This document shows, in pieces, positions 52,209-61,295 of a DNA stretch of 64,000 bases. Every line of letters starts with the position of its first letter. Position 1 is the stretch's first letter. The DNA comes from Rhizobium sp. R635 (lineage in GTDB: Bacteria; Pseudomonadota; Alphaproteobacteria; Rhizobiales; Rhizobiaceae), in NCBI RefSeq assembly GCF_002211285.1, contig NZ_LOKX01000035.1:62001-126000 (forward strand). The letters are read 5' to 3'. The translations under genes were made by a program, and so were the position numbers. Under the pieces are notes generated by a model. The model saw nothing but the letters and a program-made list of their open reading frames with translations. It searched no databases and had not been told where the DNA came from.

Positions 52209-52595
52209 TCAGCCTGCCTCACGCTTGCCGGTCAGGCGGTTTCGCCCCTTCCAATATGAGCAATCAGGGCAGGCTTCGCCGGACGGATAATCGATCCCCT
52301 CCTCGTGAGGACAACCGAAAATCCCCTCCATCGCCGCCACCGATTTCACATCATTTTCGCGCAGGAAGGCGGCGATCTCGGCAATGATAGTATCGTCCGT
52401 CCTGAGATCGCCGGTTTCGGCAAACCATCGGCGCAGATCAGCCGCGTCCGAATCCGTCGCCGGGATGATGGACACGGCCGCCTTCGTGGCGCGGCGGTTG
52501 TCGGGACCATAGTAGGCGATCGGACCAAGGTCCGACACGCCCCGGACTTCATGCCCATAGCAACTCTCAGCCGCGACGATAGATTTTTTCGGCAC
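52209..52595 (-). CDS. Hypothetical protein with C-terminal Cys cluster
   Basis: The 128-residue soluble protein ends with FGCPHEEGIDYPSGEACPDC, which looks like a small zinc site (C-P-H ... C-P-D-C). The rest is without motif. The start is GTG 52595 in the longest frame, and no good ribosome site precedes it, so the true start may lie further in. No family is recognised. Confidence 0.55.
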   Translation of the reverse strand: MPKKSIVAAESCYGHEVRGVSDLGPIAYYGPDNRRATKAAVSIIPATDSDAADLRRWFAETGDLRTDDTIIAEIAAFLRENDVKSVAAMEGIFGCPHEEGIDYPSGEACPDCSYWKGRNRLTGKREAG

Positions 52596-52597
52596 GC

Positions 52598-52711
52598 ATG
52601 AAGGTATTCGGAGTTTTTGCTGTGACTAAGATCATCGTCGCGGGGATGATATTGACGCCCGTCATCTTCTGGGGGGCTATTGGCGTCCTGATATATTCAC
52701 TGTTGTCGTAG
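52598..52711 (+). CDS. Possible 37-residue single-helix protein
   Basis: A frame from ATG 52598 encodes 37 residues with one membrane helix (KIIVAGMILTPVIFWGAIGV). A GTG start at 52622 would give 29 residues. No convincing ribosome site is seen, and the start faces the 52595 start of the divergent gene only two bases away, so one of the two starts must be wrong. Reported as possible only. Confidence 0.3.
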   Translation: MKVFGVFAVTKIIVAGMILTPVIFWGAIGVLIYSLLS

Positions 52712-52821
52712 AGCTCTTTCGCGCATCACGAATGAGGATGAGCGAACCGGCAGCGCCCCGAAACCGCGGCATCGCGCGCCATGGCGTCGGTCTTGAACGA
52801 TCATAAAATTTGCTTGGAAAT

Positions 52822-52911
52822 TGGCGGAAGAGGTGGGATTCGAACCCACGGTACGGTTTCCCGCACGCCGGTTTTCAAGACCGGTTCCTTAAACCACTCG
52901 GACACTCTTCC
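52822..52911 (-). tRNA. tRNA-Ser (anticodon UGA)
   Basis: The 90-base minus-strand gene has the acceptor pair GGAAGAG/CTCTTCC, the D-arm GTCCGAGTGG, the anticodon loop CTTGAAA (anticodon TGA at 52877-52875), a long variable arm as expected for a class II tRNA, and the T-loop GGTTCGAATCC. The 3' CCA is encoded (52824-52822) after discriminator G. Confidence 0.97.
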
Positions 52912-53146
52912 AGGCAATTGAGAAGCCCAAGGAAATTCCGTTTCGGTATTCCGTTGGATCGGTGTCTTCCACCGATTTGCCGCCCATCACACAGGCGGGC
53001 TTTGTAGCAGCTTTGACCGCAGCGTCAACTTGTTCCGCGCCGTTCGCTTCATACCGGCATGGTAGGAATAAATCGGTTGCTTCGAAAGCGCTTAGCGCTC
53101 ACGAGAGCCTCAAGGAGCGACTTCAACGGCCGCTTCTCGACCGTCG

Positions 53147-53968
53147 TCAGACGAGGACGGTGAAGTTGTCGAAGGCGAGCTGCGGAAAGCCCGTGGGCTC
53201 GACATCAGGCGCGATATCGAAACGGACGAAATCGACTGCTCCAAGCGCTTCCAGTGAAATATGCTGGCCATCGGCGATGGTGTCGCCATAAACCTTCACG
53301 GTCATCTCGCTCACCTTGTTGCCATCGATGTAGCCCTCGAAGGTCACGAGGGCATCGACCCCTTCATAGCCGGGGTCGAAATTGGTCGCGACGTCGACGC
53401 CTTCTATCGTGAAGAGCTTGCCGTCGACACGATCGAAAAAGGGATTGTAGGGATTGCTGACGACGTATTCGTTGCCGGCGGCTTCCGCGACCGCCCAAAG
53501 GTTGCCGTCGACTTTGTCGCCGAACTTGAAGCCTGCATAGCCGGAGGCGATATCGGATTGCCCGGGATATTCCGTCGGCGCGTTCTCGAAATCGATCGAA
53601 TAGAGTCCTTGCGGCGGCGTGTTGACGGCAATGTGAAAATTGGCGACGTCGGTGCCGCCTTTTCCATCGGAGACCTTGAAAGAGAATTTCTCGGAGAAGG
53701 CCCCGCCGGGCTCGAGGCTCGCCGGATCGTTGACCTCGTAACTATAGCTGCCGTTGCTCCAGATCGTCAGCGTCCCGTGCTCGCCCTCGACGGTAAGATA
53801 TCCGGGCTCGCCTACCTTGCTGGGAATTCTCATCCCGTTGACGAACTGAACCTGAAGCAGGTCGCCATCCGGATCCGATGCGTTGTCGAGAAGGCTTCCT
53901 TCGATGGCTTCCGTAGGTGAATAGTCGTGGATCGACACGCTAGGCACTGTTGGCTTGTGATTTGCCAT
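53147..53968 (-). CDS. Cadherin/VCBS-like calcium-binding-type protein without signal peptide
   Basis: The 273-residue acidic protein begins MANHKPTVPSVSIHDYSPTE. An Ig/cadherin-type module follows (about 10-118), with NASDPDGDLLQVQF and GTLTIWSNGSYSYEVND like VCBS repeats. A second beta-rich domain (about 122-273) starts GLYSIDFENAP and ends PQLAFDNFTVLV. There is no signal peptide, so secretion by a type I system is possible, but no transporter is nearby. The gene has its own promoter (54030-54058). It appears less GC-rich than its neighbours, which may hint at acquisition. Confidence 0.75.
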   Translation of the reverse strand: MANHKPTVPSVSIHDYSPTEAIEGSLLDNASDPDGDLLQVQFVNGMRIPSKVGEPGYLTVEGEHGTLTIWSNGSYSYEVNDPASLEPGGAFSEKFSFKVSDGKGGTDVANFHIAVNTPPQGLYSIDFENAPTEYPGQSDIASGYAGFKFGDKVDGNLWAVAEAAGNEYVVSNPYNPFFDRVDGKLFTIEGVDVATNFDPGYEGVDALVTFEGYIDGNKVSEMTVKVYGDTIADGQHISLEALGAVDFVRFDIAPDVEPTGFPQLAFDNFTVLV

Positions 53969-54029
53969 GGCTCGTCCCCCTAAAGGTGAGCGTGGAAAGG
54001 ACGCCGGGCTACCACCCGAACGCCCGCAA

Positions 54030-54058
54030 ATAAACTTTCTACTCCACTTTGAGTCAAG
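54030..54058 (-). promoter_or_regulatory. Promoter of the VCBS-like gene
   Basis: On the minus strand CTTGAC (54058-54053) is followed after 17 bases by GTTTAT (54035-54030). This is close to the rhizobial housekeeping consensus CTTGAC-N17-CTATAT. The start codon lies about 60 bases downstream. Confidence 0.55.
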
Positions 54059-54466
54059 AAATAAACTACACGTTCAAAGGGAGGCGCTACCGGTGTTGGC
54101 GGTCGGCAGCGAATACCTGATGGCGACCACCTGAGCCTCATACTACCAGAGGATGAAACGAATAACTTCGGCTGATGCCGCCCATCGGAGCCTATTTCAG
54201 CATAAGGACCCACCCGCTCGTTTACCGTCTGTCACATATCGGCACGGTAAATTCCGGCTCATGGGCGCCGCTGGAGGGCAGGGCAGGGATCGCCGCGTTA
54301 GCAATTTATAAACCATAATCCCTAGAATTGTCGCTATCGCTGCGAAATCGTTCGCAAATTTGCCACGAAGCTCGCAAGATTAAGGTCTCGTTAGGCGGGT
54401 GGGAATAAGGCGCTATTGACCCATTATCGGGCAGGGTTCCTTAACCATATAAGCGGCGTGGGACAC
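54059..54466. other. Intergenic region upstream of rlpA
   Basis: About 400 non-coding bases. A TTAA-N7-TTAG sequence at 54380-54394 resembles the CtrA box TTAA-N7-TTAA with one mismatch and lies 73 bases before the rlpA start. No other gene or hairpin stands out. Confidence 0.4.
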
Positions 54467-55573
54467 ATGAAACTGGAATACGGGGCGGCGTCATTCGCAA
54501 CGACAGCGCGGTGGCTGGCGATATCGGCGATGTGTGCGACGGTTGCGGCATGCGGCACGACGCAGGCGGTGCCTAAAAAGAAAGCCCATGGCAAAGAGTA
54601 TTTTTCCGAATCCGAATATGGCGTGAAGGCAAGTCCGCGCGTCGCCACCGGCAACAACATCCCGAAGGGCGGCGGCCGTTACATGGTCGGCAATCCCTAC
54701 GAAGTGAAGGGCAAGTGGTATTATCCGAAGGAAGACTTCTCCTATAACAAGGTCGGCGTCGCCTCGTGGTATGGCTCGGCCTTTCATGGGCGCCTGACGG
54801 CGAACGGCGAAGTCTACGACCAGATGCATCTCTCCGCGGCCCATCCGACCTTCCCGCTGCCGAGCTATGCGCGCGTTACCAATCTCGAATCCGGTTCCTC
54901 CGTCATCGTGCGCGTCAACGACCGCGGCCCCTATCACGAGGGCCGCATCATCGACCTTTCCAACAAGACGGCCGATATGCTCGATCTGCAGCACAGCGGC
55001 ACCGGCAAGGTGCGCGTGCAATATGTCGGCCGCGCCCGCATGGACGGCCACGACATGCCCTATCTGATGGCATCCTACGTGCCGAAGGGCAGCCGCATTC
55101 CCGGCGTCAATCCGGAAGGGCAGATCGCAACCGGCGTCATGGTCGCCTCCAACAGCCGCAAGATCACCCGTGATCAGCTGCAGAGCGCGGAAAGCTACGA
55201 GACGCCCGCGAACGTGCCGGTGCCGATGTCGGCCACCTCCTATGCCGGCTCAACGCCGAGTGCGCGCTACAATGCAGCGCCGGCGCTCGCCGCCCCGGCT
55301 CATGTTCTGGTCGCGCCGTCCGCGCAATCCGCAAGCAACGGTGCTCCTGCTTTCGAGCAGATGGTCATCCTGCCGGAAATCGGACCCATGCCCTATGAGC
55401 GGCCCTATGGCGGGCGTCAGGGCTCGCTTGCGCTCGGCTACCAGAACGAGGAGGTGAAGACGGTGACTGTCGATCTCGCCTTCGACGCGGTGATGGCGCG
55501 CAATGACGGGCTGACGCAGGAATCGATCCTGGCCTCTGCCAAGCGTCGGCAGGCAAAATCCGCCGCGCGCTGA
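54467..55573 (+). CDS. rlpA: RlpA-like septal lytic transglycosylase, lipoprotein
   Basis: The 368-residue protein has a signal with lipobox (VAACG), so it should be an outer-membrane lipoprotein. The double-psi beta-barrel (about 95-200) carries VGVASWYGSAFHGRLTANGE and VIVRVNDRGPYHEGRIIDLS, the RlpA active-site pattern with Glu and Asp. A long Ala/Pro-rich C-terminal part follows; there is no clear SPOR domain, unlike E. coli RlpA. ATG 54467 is used, as the frame from TTG 54416 adds no signal. The carboxypeptidase gene follows 72 bases downstream. Confidence 0.88.
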   Translation: MKLEYGAASFATTARWLAISAMCATVAACGTTQAVPKKKAHGKEYFSESEYGVKASPRVATGNNIPKGGGRYMVGNPYEVKGKWYYPKEDFSYNKVGVASWYGSAFHGRLTANGEVYDQMHLSAAHPTFPLPSYARVTNLESGSSVIVRVNDRGPYHEGRIIDLSNKTADMLDLQHSGTGKVRVQYVGRARMDGHDMPYLMASYVPKGSRIPGVNPEGQIATGVMVASNSRKITRDQLQSAESYETPANVPVPMSATSYAGSTPSARYNAAPALAAPAHVLVAPSAQSASNGAPAFEQMVILPEIGPMPYERPYGGRQGSLALGYQNEEVKTVTVDLAFDAVMARNDGLTQESILASAKRRQAKSAAR

Positions 55574-55645
55574 GCATGGCAATTGCATCGGATTTCCTCT
55601 CGCTCTAACCTTCTGAAATCTGCCGCTCGATCGATGGAAATTGCA

Positions 55646-56839
55646 ATGCTGAAGCCCTTGCTTCGCCTTTTTGCATGCCTGATGCCCCTAGCCACCGGCG
55701 CGCTCGCAGCCGACGGCGGCGCCTCCGGATTTGCTACGAAGGCAACGCAAGCCTACATGATCGAGGCCTCCACCGGCACGGTGCTTCTTGCCAAGAACGA
55801 GGACCAGGGCTTTTCGCCGGCTTCGCTTTCCAAGCTGATGACACTGGATCTCGCCTTCGAGGCGGTGACCAAGGGCCAGATCACGCTGGATACTGAATAT
55901 CCCGTTTCGGAATATGCCTGGCGGACGGGCGGAGCGCCGTCGCGGACGGCAACGATGTTTGCCGCGCTCAAATCGCGCGTGCGCGTCGAAGATCTGCTCA
56001 GAGGGATCGCCATCCAGGGCGCCAATGACGGTTGCATCGTGCTTGCGGAAGGCATGGCGGGAAGCGAACAGCAGTTCGCCGAATCGATGACGCGCCGCGC
56101 CCGCGAACTCGGCATGGAGAAGGCGGTGTTCGGCAACTCCACCGGACTTCCCGATGGCAAGAGCAAGGTGACGGCGCGCGAAATGGTGACGCTCGCCGCC
56201 GCCCTTCAGCAAAACTATCCGAGCCTCTATCCTTATTTCGCGCAGCCGGAATTCGAGTGGAACAAGATCCTCCAGCGCAACCGGAACCCGCTGCTCGGGC
56301 TGGATCTCGGCGCCGACGGGCTGGCAACCGGCTTTGCCGAGGGCGAGGGCTATTCGATCGTCGCCTCGGTCGAGCGCGACGGCAGGCGGCTATTTCTGGC
56401 GCTTGCCGGCATCGCCTCCGACAAGGAGCGGACGGAGGAAACCAAGCGCGTGCTCGAATGGGGGCTGACGGCCTTCGAGAGCCGGCAGGTCTTTGCCGAC
56501 AAGGAAGTGATCGGCGCAGCCAGCGTCTATGGCGGCACGGCGCGCACCGTCGATCTCATCGCCAAGGCGCCGGTCAGCGTCTATATTCCGATCAGCAACC
56601 CGGACCGGTTGTCGGCGCGCATCGTCTATCGCTGGCCGCTGATGGCGCCGGTCAAGCCGGATACCCAGGCCGGCACACTCAGGATTTTCGCGGGCAGCCG
56701 GCTGCTCAGGGAAGTGCCGCTCTATACCGTGGAGGCGGTAGGGGAGGGTTCGCTCAGCAGCCGGGCGGTCGATGCCATGCTGGAACTCGGCGAATCGCTG
56801 TTCTTCTCCTGGCTCTGGGATAAATCTGCGCCGGGTTGA
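55646..56839 (+). CDS. D-alanyl-D-alanine carboxypeptidase-like protein with altered motifs
   Basis: The 397-residue S11-family protein has a signal peptide (about 1-22, cut after ALA) and the carboxypeptidase fold with C-terminal beta domain (about 285-375). The catalytic S60-L-S-K63 is intact. The SxN motif reads G125-A-N127 (IQGANDGC), so Ser is replaced by Gly. The KTG motif reads A227-T-G (GLATGF), so the Lys is replaced by Ala. Activity may be reduced or the protein may bind muropeptides without cleaving. A SPOR-type paralogue with intact motifs lies at 7116-8654. ATG 55646 is used; ATG 55634 is possible. Confidence 0.87.
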   Translation: MLKPLLRLFACLMPLATGALAADGGASGFATKATQAYMIEASTGTVLLAKNEDQGFSPASLSKLMTLDLAFEAVTKGQITLDTEYPVSEYAWRTGGAPSRTATMFAALKSRVRVEDLLRGIAIQGANDGCIVLAEGMAGSEQQFAESMTRRARELGMEKAVFGNSTGLPDGKSKVTAREMVTLAAALQQNYPSLYPYFAQPEFEWNKILQRNRNPLLGLDLGADGLATGFAEGEGYSIVASVERDGRRLFLALAGIASDKERTEETKRVLEWGLTAFESRQVFADKEVIGAASVYGGTARTVDLIAKAPVSVYIPISNPDRLSARIVYRWPLMAPVKPDTQAGTLRIFAGSRLLREVPLYTVEAVGEGSLSSRAVDAMLELGESLFFSWLWDKSAPG

Positions 56840-56971
56840 ACGCCTTCTTTCCGATACGATTTATCGGGAAAGGTGAATATGTCGCCGCGGCGAAAGGTTT
56901 TCCTCCCCGCTATCTTCGGATAGATAGAAGGAGCGGGGCGCATATGGCGCCTGGAATGCGGGAAGCTATCA

Positions 56972-57655
56972 TTGTCCTCCGGTACGGGATTGTTCGTTAC
57001 GTTTGAAGGCGGGGAAGGCGCTGGGAAATCCACGCAGATCCGCCGCCTCGCCGAGGCGTTGAAGAGCGAAGGCCATAACGTTCTGGTGACGCGGGAGCCG
57101 GGCGGATCGCCGGGTGCGGAAGCCGTGCGCCATGTGCTTCTTTCCGGCGCCGCCGAAGCCTTCGGCACGCGCATGGAGGCGATCCTCTTTGCGGCAGCGC
57201 GCAACGACCACGTCGAAGAGGTGATCCGGCCGGCACTTGCCGAAGGCAAGGTCGTGCTCTGCGACAGGTTCATGGATTCCTCCCGCGTCTATCAGGGCGT
57301 CACCGGCAATCTCGAACCGGATTTCATCGAGACGCTGCAGCGCGTGGCGATCAACGGCGTCGTGCCGGATTGCACCGTGATCCTCGACATCCCTGCCAGG
57401 ATCGGTCTGGAGCGGGCGCAGAAGCGCGCCGCGGCCGAGGCTCCCGACCGCTTCGAAAAAGAGCAGCTCGAAACGCACGAGAAACGGCGCGAAGCCTTTC
57501 TGGATATCGCCGCCCGCGAACCGGAGCGCTGCCATGTGGTCAACGCCCTACAGGCAGAAGAGGCGATCGCAGCCGAGATCCTGGCGATCGTCAAGCAGCT
57601 CAAATCGCCGCCCGCAGGTCATATCAGAACGCCGGAAGCCGCCCATCATGAGTGA
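56972..57655 (+). CDS. tmk: Thymidylate kinase
   Basis: The 227-residue kinase phosphorylates dTMP. P-loop FEGGEGAGKSTQ, the REPGGSPGAE motif and DRFMDSSRVYQG are present. The start is TTG 56972, behind GGGAAGC; no ATG fits. The last eight bases overlap holB, and tmk-holB-metG-tatD is a common alphaproteobacterial order (here the TauE gene lies between holB and metG on the other strand). Confidence 0.95.
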   Translation: MSSGTGLFVTFEGGEGAGKSTQIRRLAEALKSEGHNVLVTREPGGSPGAEAVRHVLLSGAAEAFGTRMEAILFAAARNDHVEEVIRPALAEGKVVLCDRFMDSSRVYQGVTGNLEPDFIETLQRVAINGVVPDCTVILDIPARIGLERAQKRAAAEAPDRFEKEQLETHEKRREAFLDIAAREPERCHVVNALQAEEAIAAEILAIVKQLKSPPAGHIRTPEAAHHE

Positions 57656-58673
57656 GGAAAGGCCCGGACTGCTCGACGGCGCCATCTGGCCGGCGGAAAA
57701 TACCAGGCTGTTCGGCCATGAGGAGGCGGAGTCCTTCCTTGCCCAGTCCTATCGGTCCGGCAAGGGCCATCACGCCATCCTGATCGAGGGACCTGAGGGC
57801 ATCGGCAAGGCGACGCTCGCCTTCCGCTTCGCCAATCATGTGCTTTCGCATCCCGATCCCGGCACGGCGCCGGAGACGATCGCCGATCCGGATCCCTCCT
57901 CGACCGTCAGCCGGCAGATCGTATCCGGCGCTTCGCACAATCTCCTGCACCTTGCGCGGCCCGTGGATGAGAAGACCGGCAAGGTGAAATCGGCGATCAC
58001 CGTCGACGAGGTGCGCCGCGCAGGCAAATTCTTTTCGCAGACGTCGGGCACCGGCAACTGGCGGATCGTCATCGTCGACCCGGCCGACGACCTGAACCGC
58101 AATGCGGCCAATGCTATCCTGAAAATCCTGGAGGAGCCGCCGAAGCGGGCGCTGTTCCTGGTGCTCTCGCACGCGCCGGGACGGCTGCTGCCGACGATCC
58201 GCTCACGCTGCCTGCCGCTGAAACTGGCGCCGCTTGCCGACGACGCGCTCGCCGCCGCCCTTGGCAATCTCGGCATATCGGGCGAGGACGGGGCGGTGCT
58301 TGCGGCCGCCAAGGGCAGCGTCGGCGAGGCTCTGAAACTACTGAACTACGGCGGCGGCGAGATCATCGCCGCCTATGACGAAATGCTTTCCGCCGAAGGG
58401 CCGGCGGCCCGCAAGGCGATGCACCGGCTGGCCGACGCGCTGTCCGGCAAGGAAAGCGACACGATCTTCGATTTCTTCGTCAGCCATATCGGCGACGACA
58501 TCATGAACCGGGCGCGTGTGGCGGCGGGTGAGGGGAAGATCACTGCCGCGGAGCGGCTGGCGCGGCTCTATTCCGAGATCACCGAGCGGCTGACCGTTTC
58601 CGATGCCTATAACCTCGACCGCAAGCAGACGATCATCGGCATTCTCGCCGACATCAAGCGGCCTGGCCTCTAA
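57648..58673 (+). CDS. holB: DNA polymerase III subunit delta'
   Basis: The 341-residue AAA+ clamp-loader subunit has the degenerate P-loop GPEGIGKATLAF, the sensor region NAANAILKILEEPP and the SRC-type finger (RSRCLPLKL) that supports clamp opening. It has the delta' type with weak ATPase motifs. ATG 57648 overlaps tmk by eight bases. Length is typical. Confidence 0.94.
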   Translation: MSEERPGLLDGAIWPAENTRLFGHEEAESFLAQSYRSGKGHHAILIEGPEGIGKATLAFRFANHVLSHPDPGTAPETIADPDPSSTVSRQIVSGASHNLLHLARPVDEKTGKVKSAITVDEVRRAGKFFSQTSGTGNWRIVIVDPADDLNRNAANAILKILEEPPKRALFLVLSHAPGRLLPTIRSRCLPLKLAPLADDALAAALGNLGISGEDGAVLAAAKGSVGEALKLLNYGGGEIIAAYDEMLSAEGPAARKAMHRLADALSGKESDTIFDFFVSHIGDDIMNRARVAAGEGKITAAERLARLYSEITERLTVSDAYNLDRKQTIIGILADIKRPGL

Positions 58674-58718
58674 AGCGCATCGCATCGAACTTGATTCATG
58701 CTCGGCATCAGGCCCTGA

Positions 58719-59507
58719 TCAGCCGGCCAGCAGCTTGCATGCGACGAGTGCAAGCGTGACGGCAAGGACGATGCGAATGGTGCGCTCGTGCAGCTTCGGC
58801 GCCAGAAGGCTTCCGATGATGATGCCGGGGATAGAGCCGATGAGCAGGGCAAACAGCATCGACCAGTCGATCTCGCCGATGAACCAGTAACCCATGCCGC
58901 CGATCAAGGTCAGCGGTACGGCATGGACGATATCGGAACCGACGATCTCGCGCACATCGAGCCTGGGATAGAGGACCAGCAGGATGGTCACGCCGAGCGC
59001 ACCGGCGCCGACCGAGGTCAAGGTGACGAGCACGCCGAGAAGGAAGCCGAGGATGACGGTGAAGACGATGATGGTCATCGGCTTCGGCGGCGTGCGATCG
59101 CCGATGGCGCGGCGCGCGAACTCGAGTATCTGCCCCCGGAAGACCAGCATGATCGCGGTCATGACGAGAAGCCAGCCGAGCGCAGTCGTGATGGTGTTCG
59201 TCACGCCGATGCTCTTGCGATCGACGCCGGCCAGCAGCCAGAGCATCAGCAACGCGGCCGGCACGCTGCCGGCGGCGAGACCTCCGACGATCTTCCAGTT
59301 GATGCGTCCGTGCATGCCGTGAACGGCCGTGCCGGCCGTCTTGGTGATCGCCGCATAAAGAAGATCGGTGCCGACGGCGGTGGCGGGGTGGACGCCGAAG
59401 AGCAACACCAGCAGGGGCGTCATCAGCGAACCGCCGCCAACGCCGGTGATGCCGACAAGTGCCCCGACAAGCAGGCCCGAAAGCGAATAGAGAGGCTCGA
59501 ATGTCAA
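58719..59507 (-). CDS. TauE/SafE-family sulfite exporter-like membrane protein
   Basis: The 262-residue protein has about eight membrane helices and the TauE/SafE start (SGLLVGALVGITGVGGGSLMTP), with PATAVGTDLLYAAITKTAG further on. Members move small anions such as sulfite or sulfoacetate; this substrate is unknown. The start is TTG 59507, behind GGAGGCGC. It reads against the tmk-holB and metG genes, interrupting that row. Confidence 0.88.
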   Translation of the reverse strand: MTFEPLYSLSGLLVGALVGITGVGGGSLMTPLLVLLFGVHPATAVGTDLLYAAITKTAGTAVHGMHGRINWKIVGGLAAGSVPAALLMLWLLAGVDRKSIGVTNTITTALGWLLVMTAIMLVFRGQILEFARRAIGDRTPPKPMTIIVFTVILGFLLGVLVTLTSVGAGALGVTILLVLYPRLDVREIVGSDIVHAVPLTLIGGMGYWFIGEIDWSMLFALLIGSIPGIIIGSLLAPKLHERTIRIVLAVTLALVACKLLAG

Positions 59508-59740
59508 TCAAGCGCCTCCGACGGCGCGCGGCTGCGACGCTTCCGGTAGATGAAAACTAGCACTTCGTTCTGTCCCGCCCTCTTTTTCATGACGGGTAAA
59601 TTGCGGCGCAACATGAGTCAAGTTCACGACGCCGTATCCCGGAAATCATTGGCGGCGGCGAAACTTGATGTTTCGCTCGGCGGTGACATGCGCTAAGAGC
59701 GGCTGACCATTTTTATAGAGTTAGCCGGACATTGGCCGCC

Positions 59741-61291
59741 ATGACAGACAAGACACCCTTCTACATCACCACCGCGATTTCCTACCCCAACGGCAAGCCG
59801 CATATCGGCCACGCCTACGAGCTGATCGCGACGGATACGATGGCGCGCTACCAGCGCCTGGACGGCAGGGACGTATTCTTCCTGACTGGCACCGACGAAC
59901 ACGGCCAGAAGATGCAGCAGACGGCGCGCGCCGAGGGGATCACCGCGCAGGCGCTCGCCGACCGCAACTCCGGCGAATTCCAGGCGATGGCGAAGCTGCT
60001 CAACGCCTCGAACGATGATTTCATCCGCACGACGCAGGAGCGCCATCACGAGACCTCGCGCAATATCTGGAACCTGATGGCCGACAACGGCGACATCTAC
60101 AAGGACAGCTATGCCGGCTGGTATTCGGTGCGCGACGAGGCCTATTACCAGGAAAACGAGACGGAGCTGCGCGCCGACGGCGTGCGCTACGGGCCGCAGG
60201 GCACGCCTGTCGAATGGGTGGAAGAGGCAAGCTATTTCTTCAAGCTCTCCGAATACCAGGACAAGCTGCTGAAGCACTACGAGGAGAACCCCGATTTCAT
60301 CGGTCCGGCCGAGCGCCGCAACGAGGTGATCTCCTTCGTCAAGTCGGGCCTCAAGGACCTTTCAGTCTCGCGCACGACTTTCGACTGGGGCATCAAGGTG
60401 CCGAACGATCCCGCCCACGTCATGTATGTCTGGGTCGATGCGCTGACCAACTACATCACGGCGACCGGCTATATCGAAGACAGGAACGGTCCCCGGGCGA
60501 AATACTGGCCCGCCGACGTGCATATCATCGGCAAGGACATCATCCGCTTCCACGCCGTCTACTGGCCGGCGTTCCTGATGTCGGCGAAGCTGCCGCTGCC
60601 GAAACGCGTCTTTGCCCACGGCTTCCTGCTCAACAAGGGCGAGAAGATGTCGAAGTCGCTCGGCAATGTCGTCGATCCGGTCAATCTCGTGAACCATTTC
60701 GGCCTCGATCAGGTGCGCTACTTCTTCCTGCGCGAAGTCTCCTTCGGCCAGGACGGAAGCTACAGCGAAGAGGCGATCGGCACGCGCATCAATTCCGATC
60801 TCGCCAACGGCATCGGCAACCTCGCCAGCCGCTCGCTGTCGATGATCGTCAAGAATTGCGACGGCAAGATCCCTGAATGCGGGCCGCTGACCGACGAGGA
60901 CAAGGCAATGTTGGCGCAGGCCGACGCGCTGCATGCATCGACCCGCGAAGACATGGGCAAGCAGCTCATTCATCGTGCGCTTGCCTCGATCATTGCTGTC
61001 GTTTCGGAAGCCGACCGCTATTTTGCCGGGCAGGCGCCATGGGCGCTCAAAAAGACCGATCCGGCACGCATGGGCACTGTGCTTTACGTTACGGCCGAAG
61101 TGGTTCGCCAGATCGCGATCCTGCTGCAGCCCTTCATGCCGGAATCGTCAGGCAAGCTGCTCGATCTGGTGGCCGCACCTGCCGACAAGCGCGATTTTGC
61201 CGCCCTCGGTGAGGCAGGCCGCCTCGTTGCAGGAACGGCGCTCGAGGCACCGGCGCCGGTCTTCCCGCGCTATGTCGCTCCGGAGGCTTGA
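59741..61291 (+). CDS. metG: Methionyl-tRNA synthetase
   Basis: The 516-residue class I synthetase has HIGH (NGKPHIGHAYE) and KMSKS (GEKMSKSLGN) motifs and the helical anticodon domain (about 360-500). The connective region (about 120-180) has no CxxC zinc knuckle, so it is the zinc-free type, and there is no C-terminal tRNA-binding domain. ATG 59741 is used; a TTG nine bases earlier is open. It is followed four bases later by tatD. Confidence 0.96.
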   Translation: MTDKTPFYITTAISYPNGKPHIGHAYELIATDTMARYQRLDGRDVFFLTGTDEHGQKMQQTARAEGITAQALADRNSGEFQAMAKLLNASNDDFIRTTQERHHETSRNIWNLMADNGDIYKDSYAGWYSVRDEAYYQENETELRADGVRYGPQGTPVEWVEEASYFFKLSEYQDKLLKHYEENPDFIGPAERRNEVISFVKSGLKDLSVSRTTFDWGIKVPNDPAHVMYVWVDALTNYITATGYIEDRNGPRAKYWPADVHIIGKDIIRFHAVYWPAFLMSAKLPLPKRVFAHGFLLNKGEKMSKSLGNVVDPVNLVNHFGLDQVRYFFLREVSFGQDGSYSEEAIGTRINSDLANGIGNLASRSLSMIVKNCDGKIPECGPLTDEDKAMLAQADALHASTREDMGKQLIHRALASIIAVVSEADRYFAGQAPWALKKTDPARMGTVLYVTAEVVRQIAILLQPFMPESSGKLLDLVAAPADKRDFAALGEAGRLVAGTALEAPAPVFPRYVAPEA

Positions 61292-61295
61292 GGCC

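Noticed and set aside
52209..53000. Genomic island at tRNA-Ser
   Set aside because: There is no integrase, no repeated tRNA 3' end and no mobile gene on either side.
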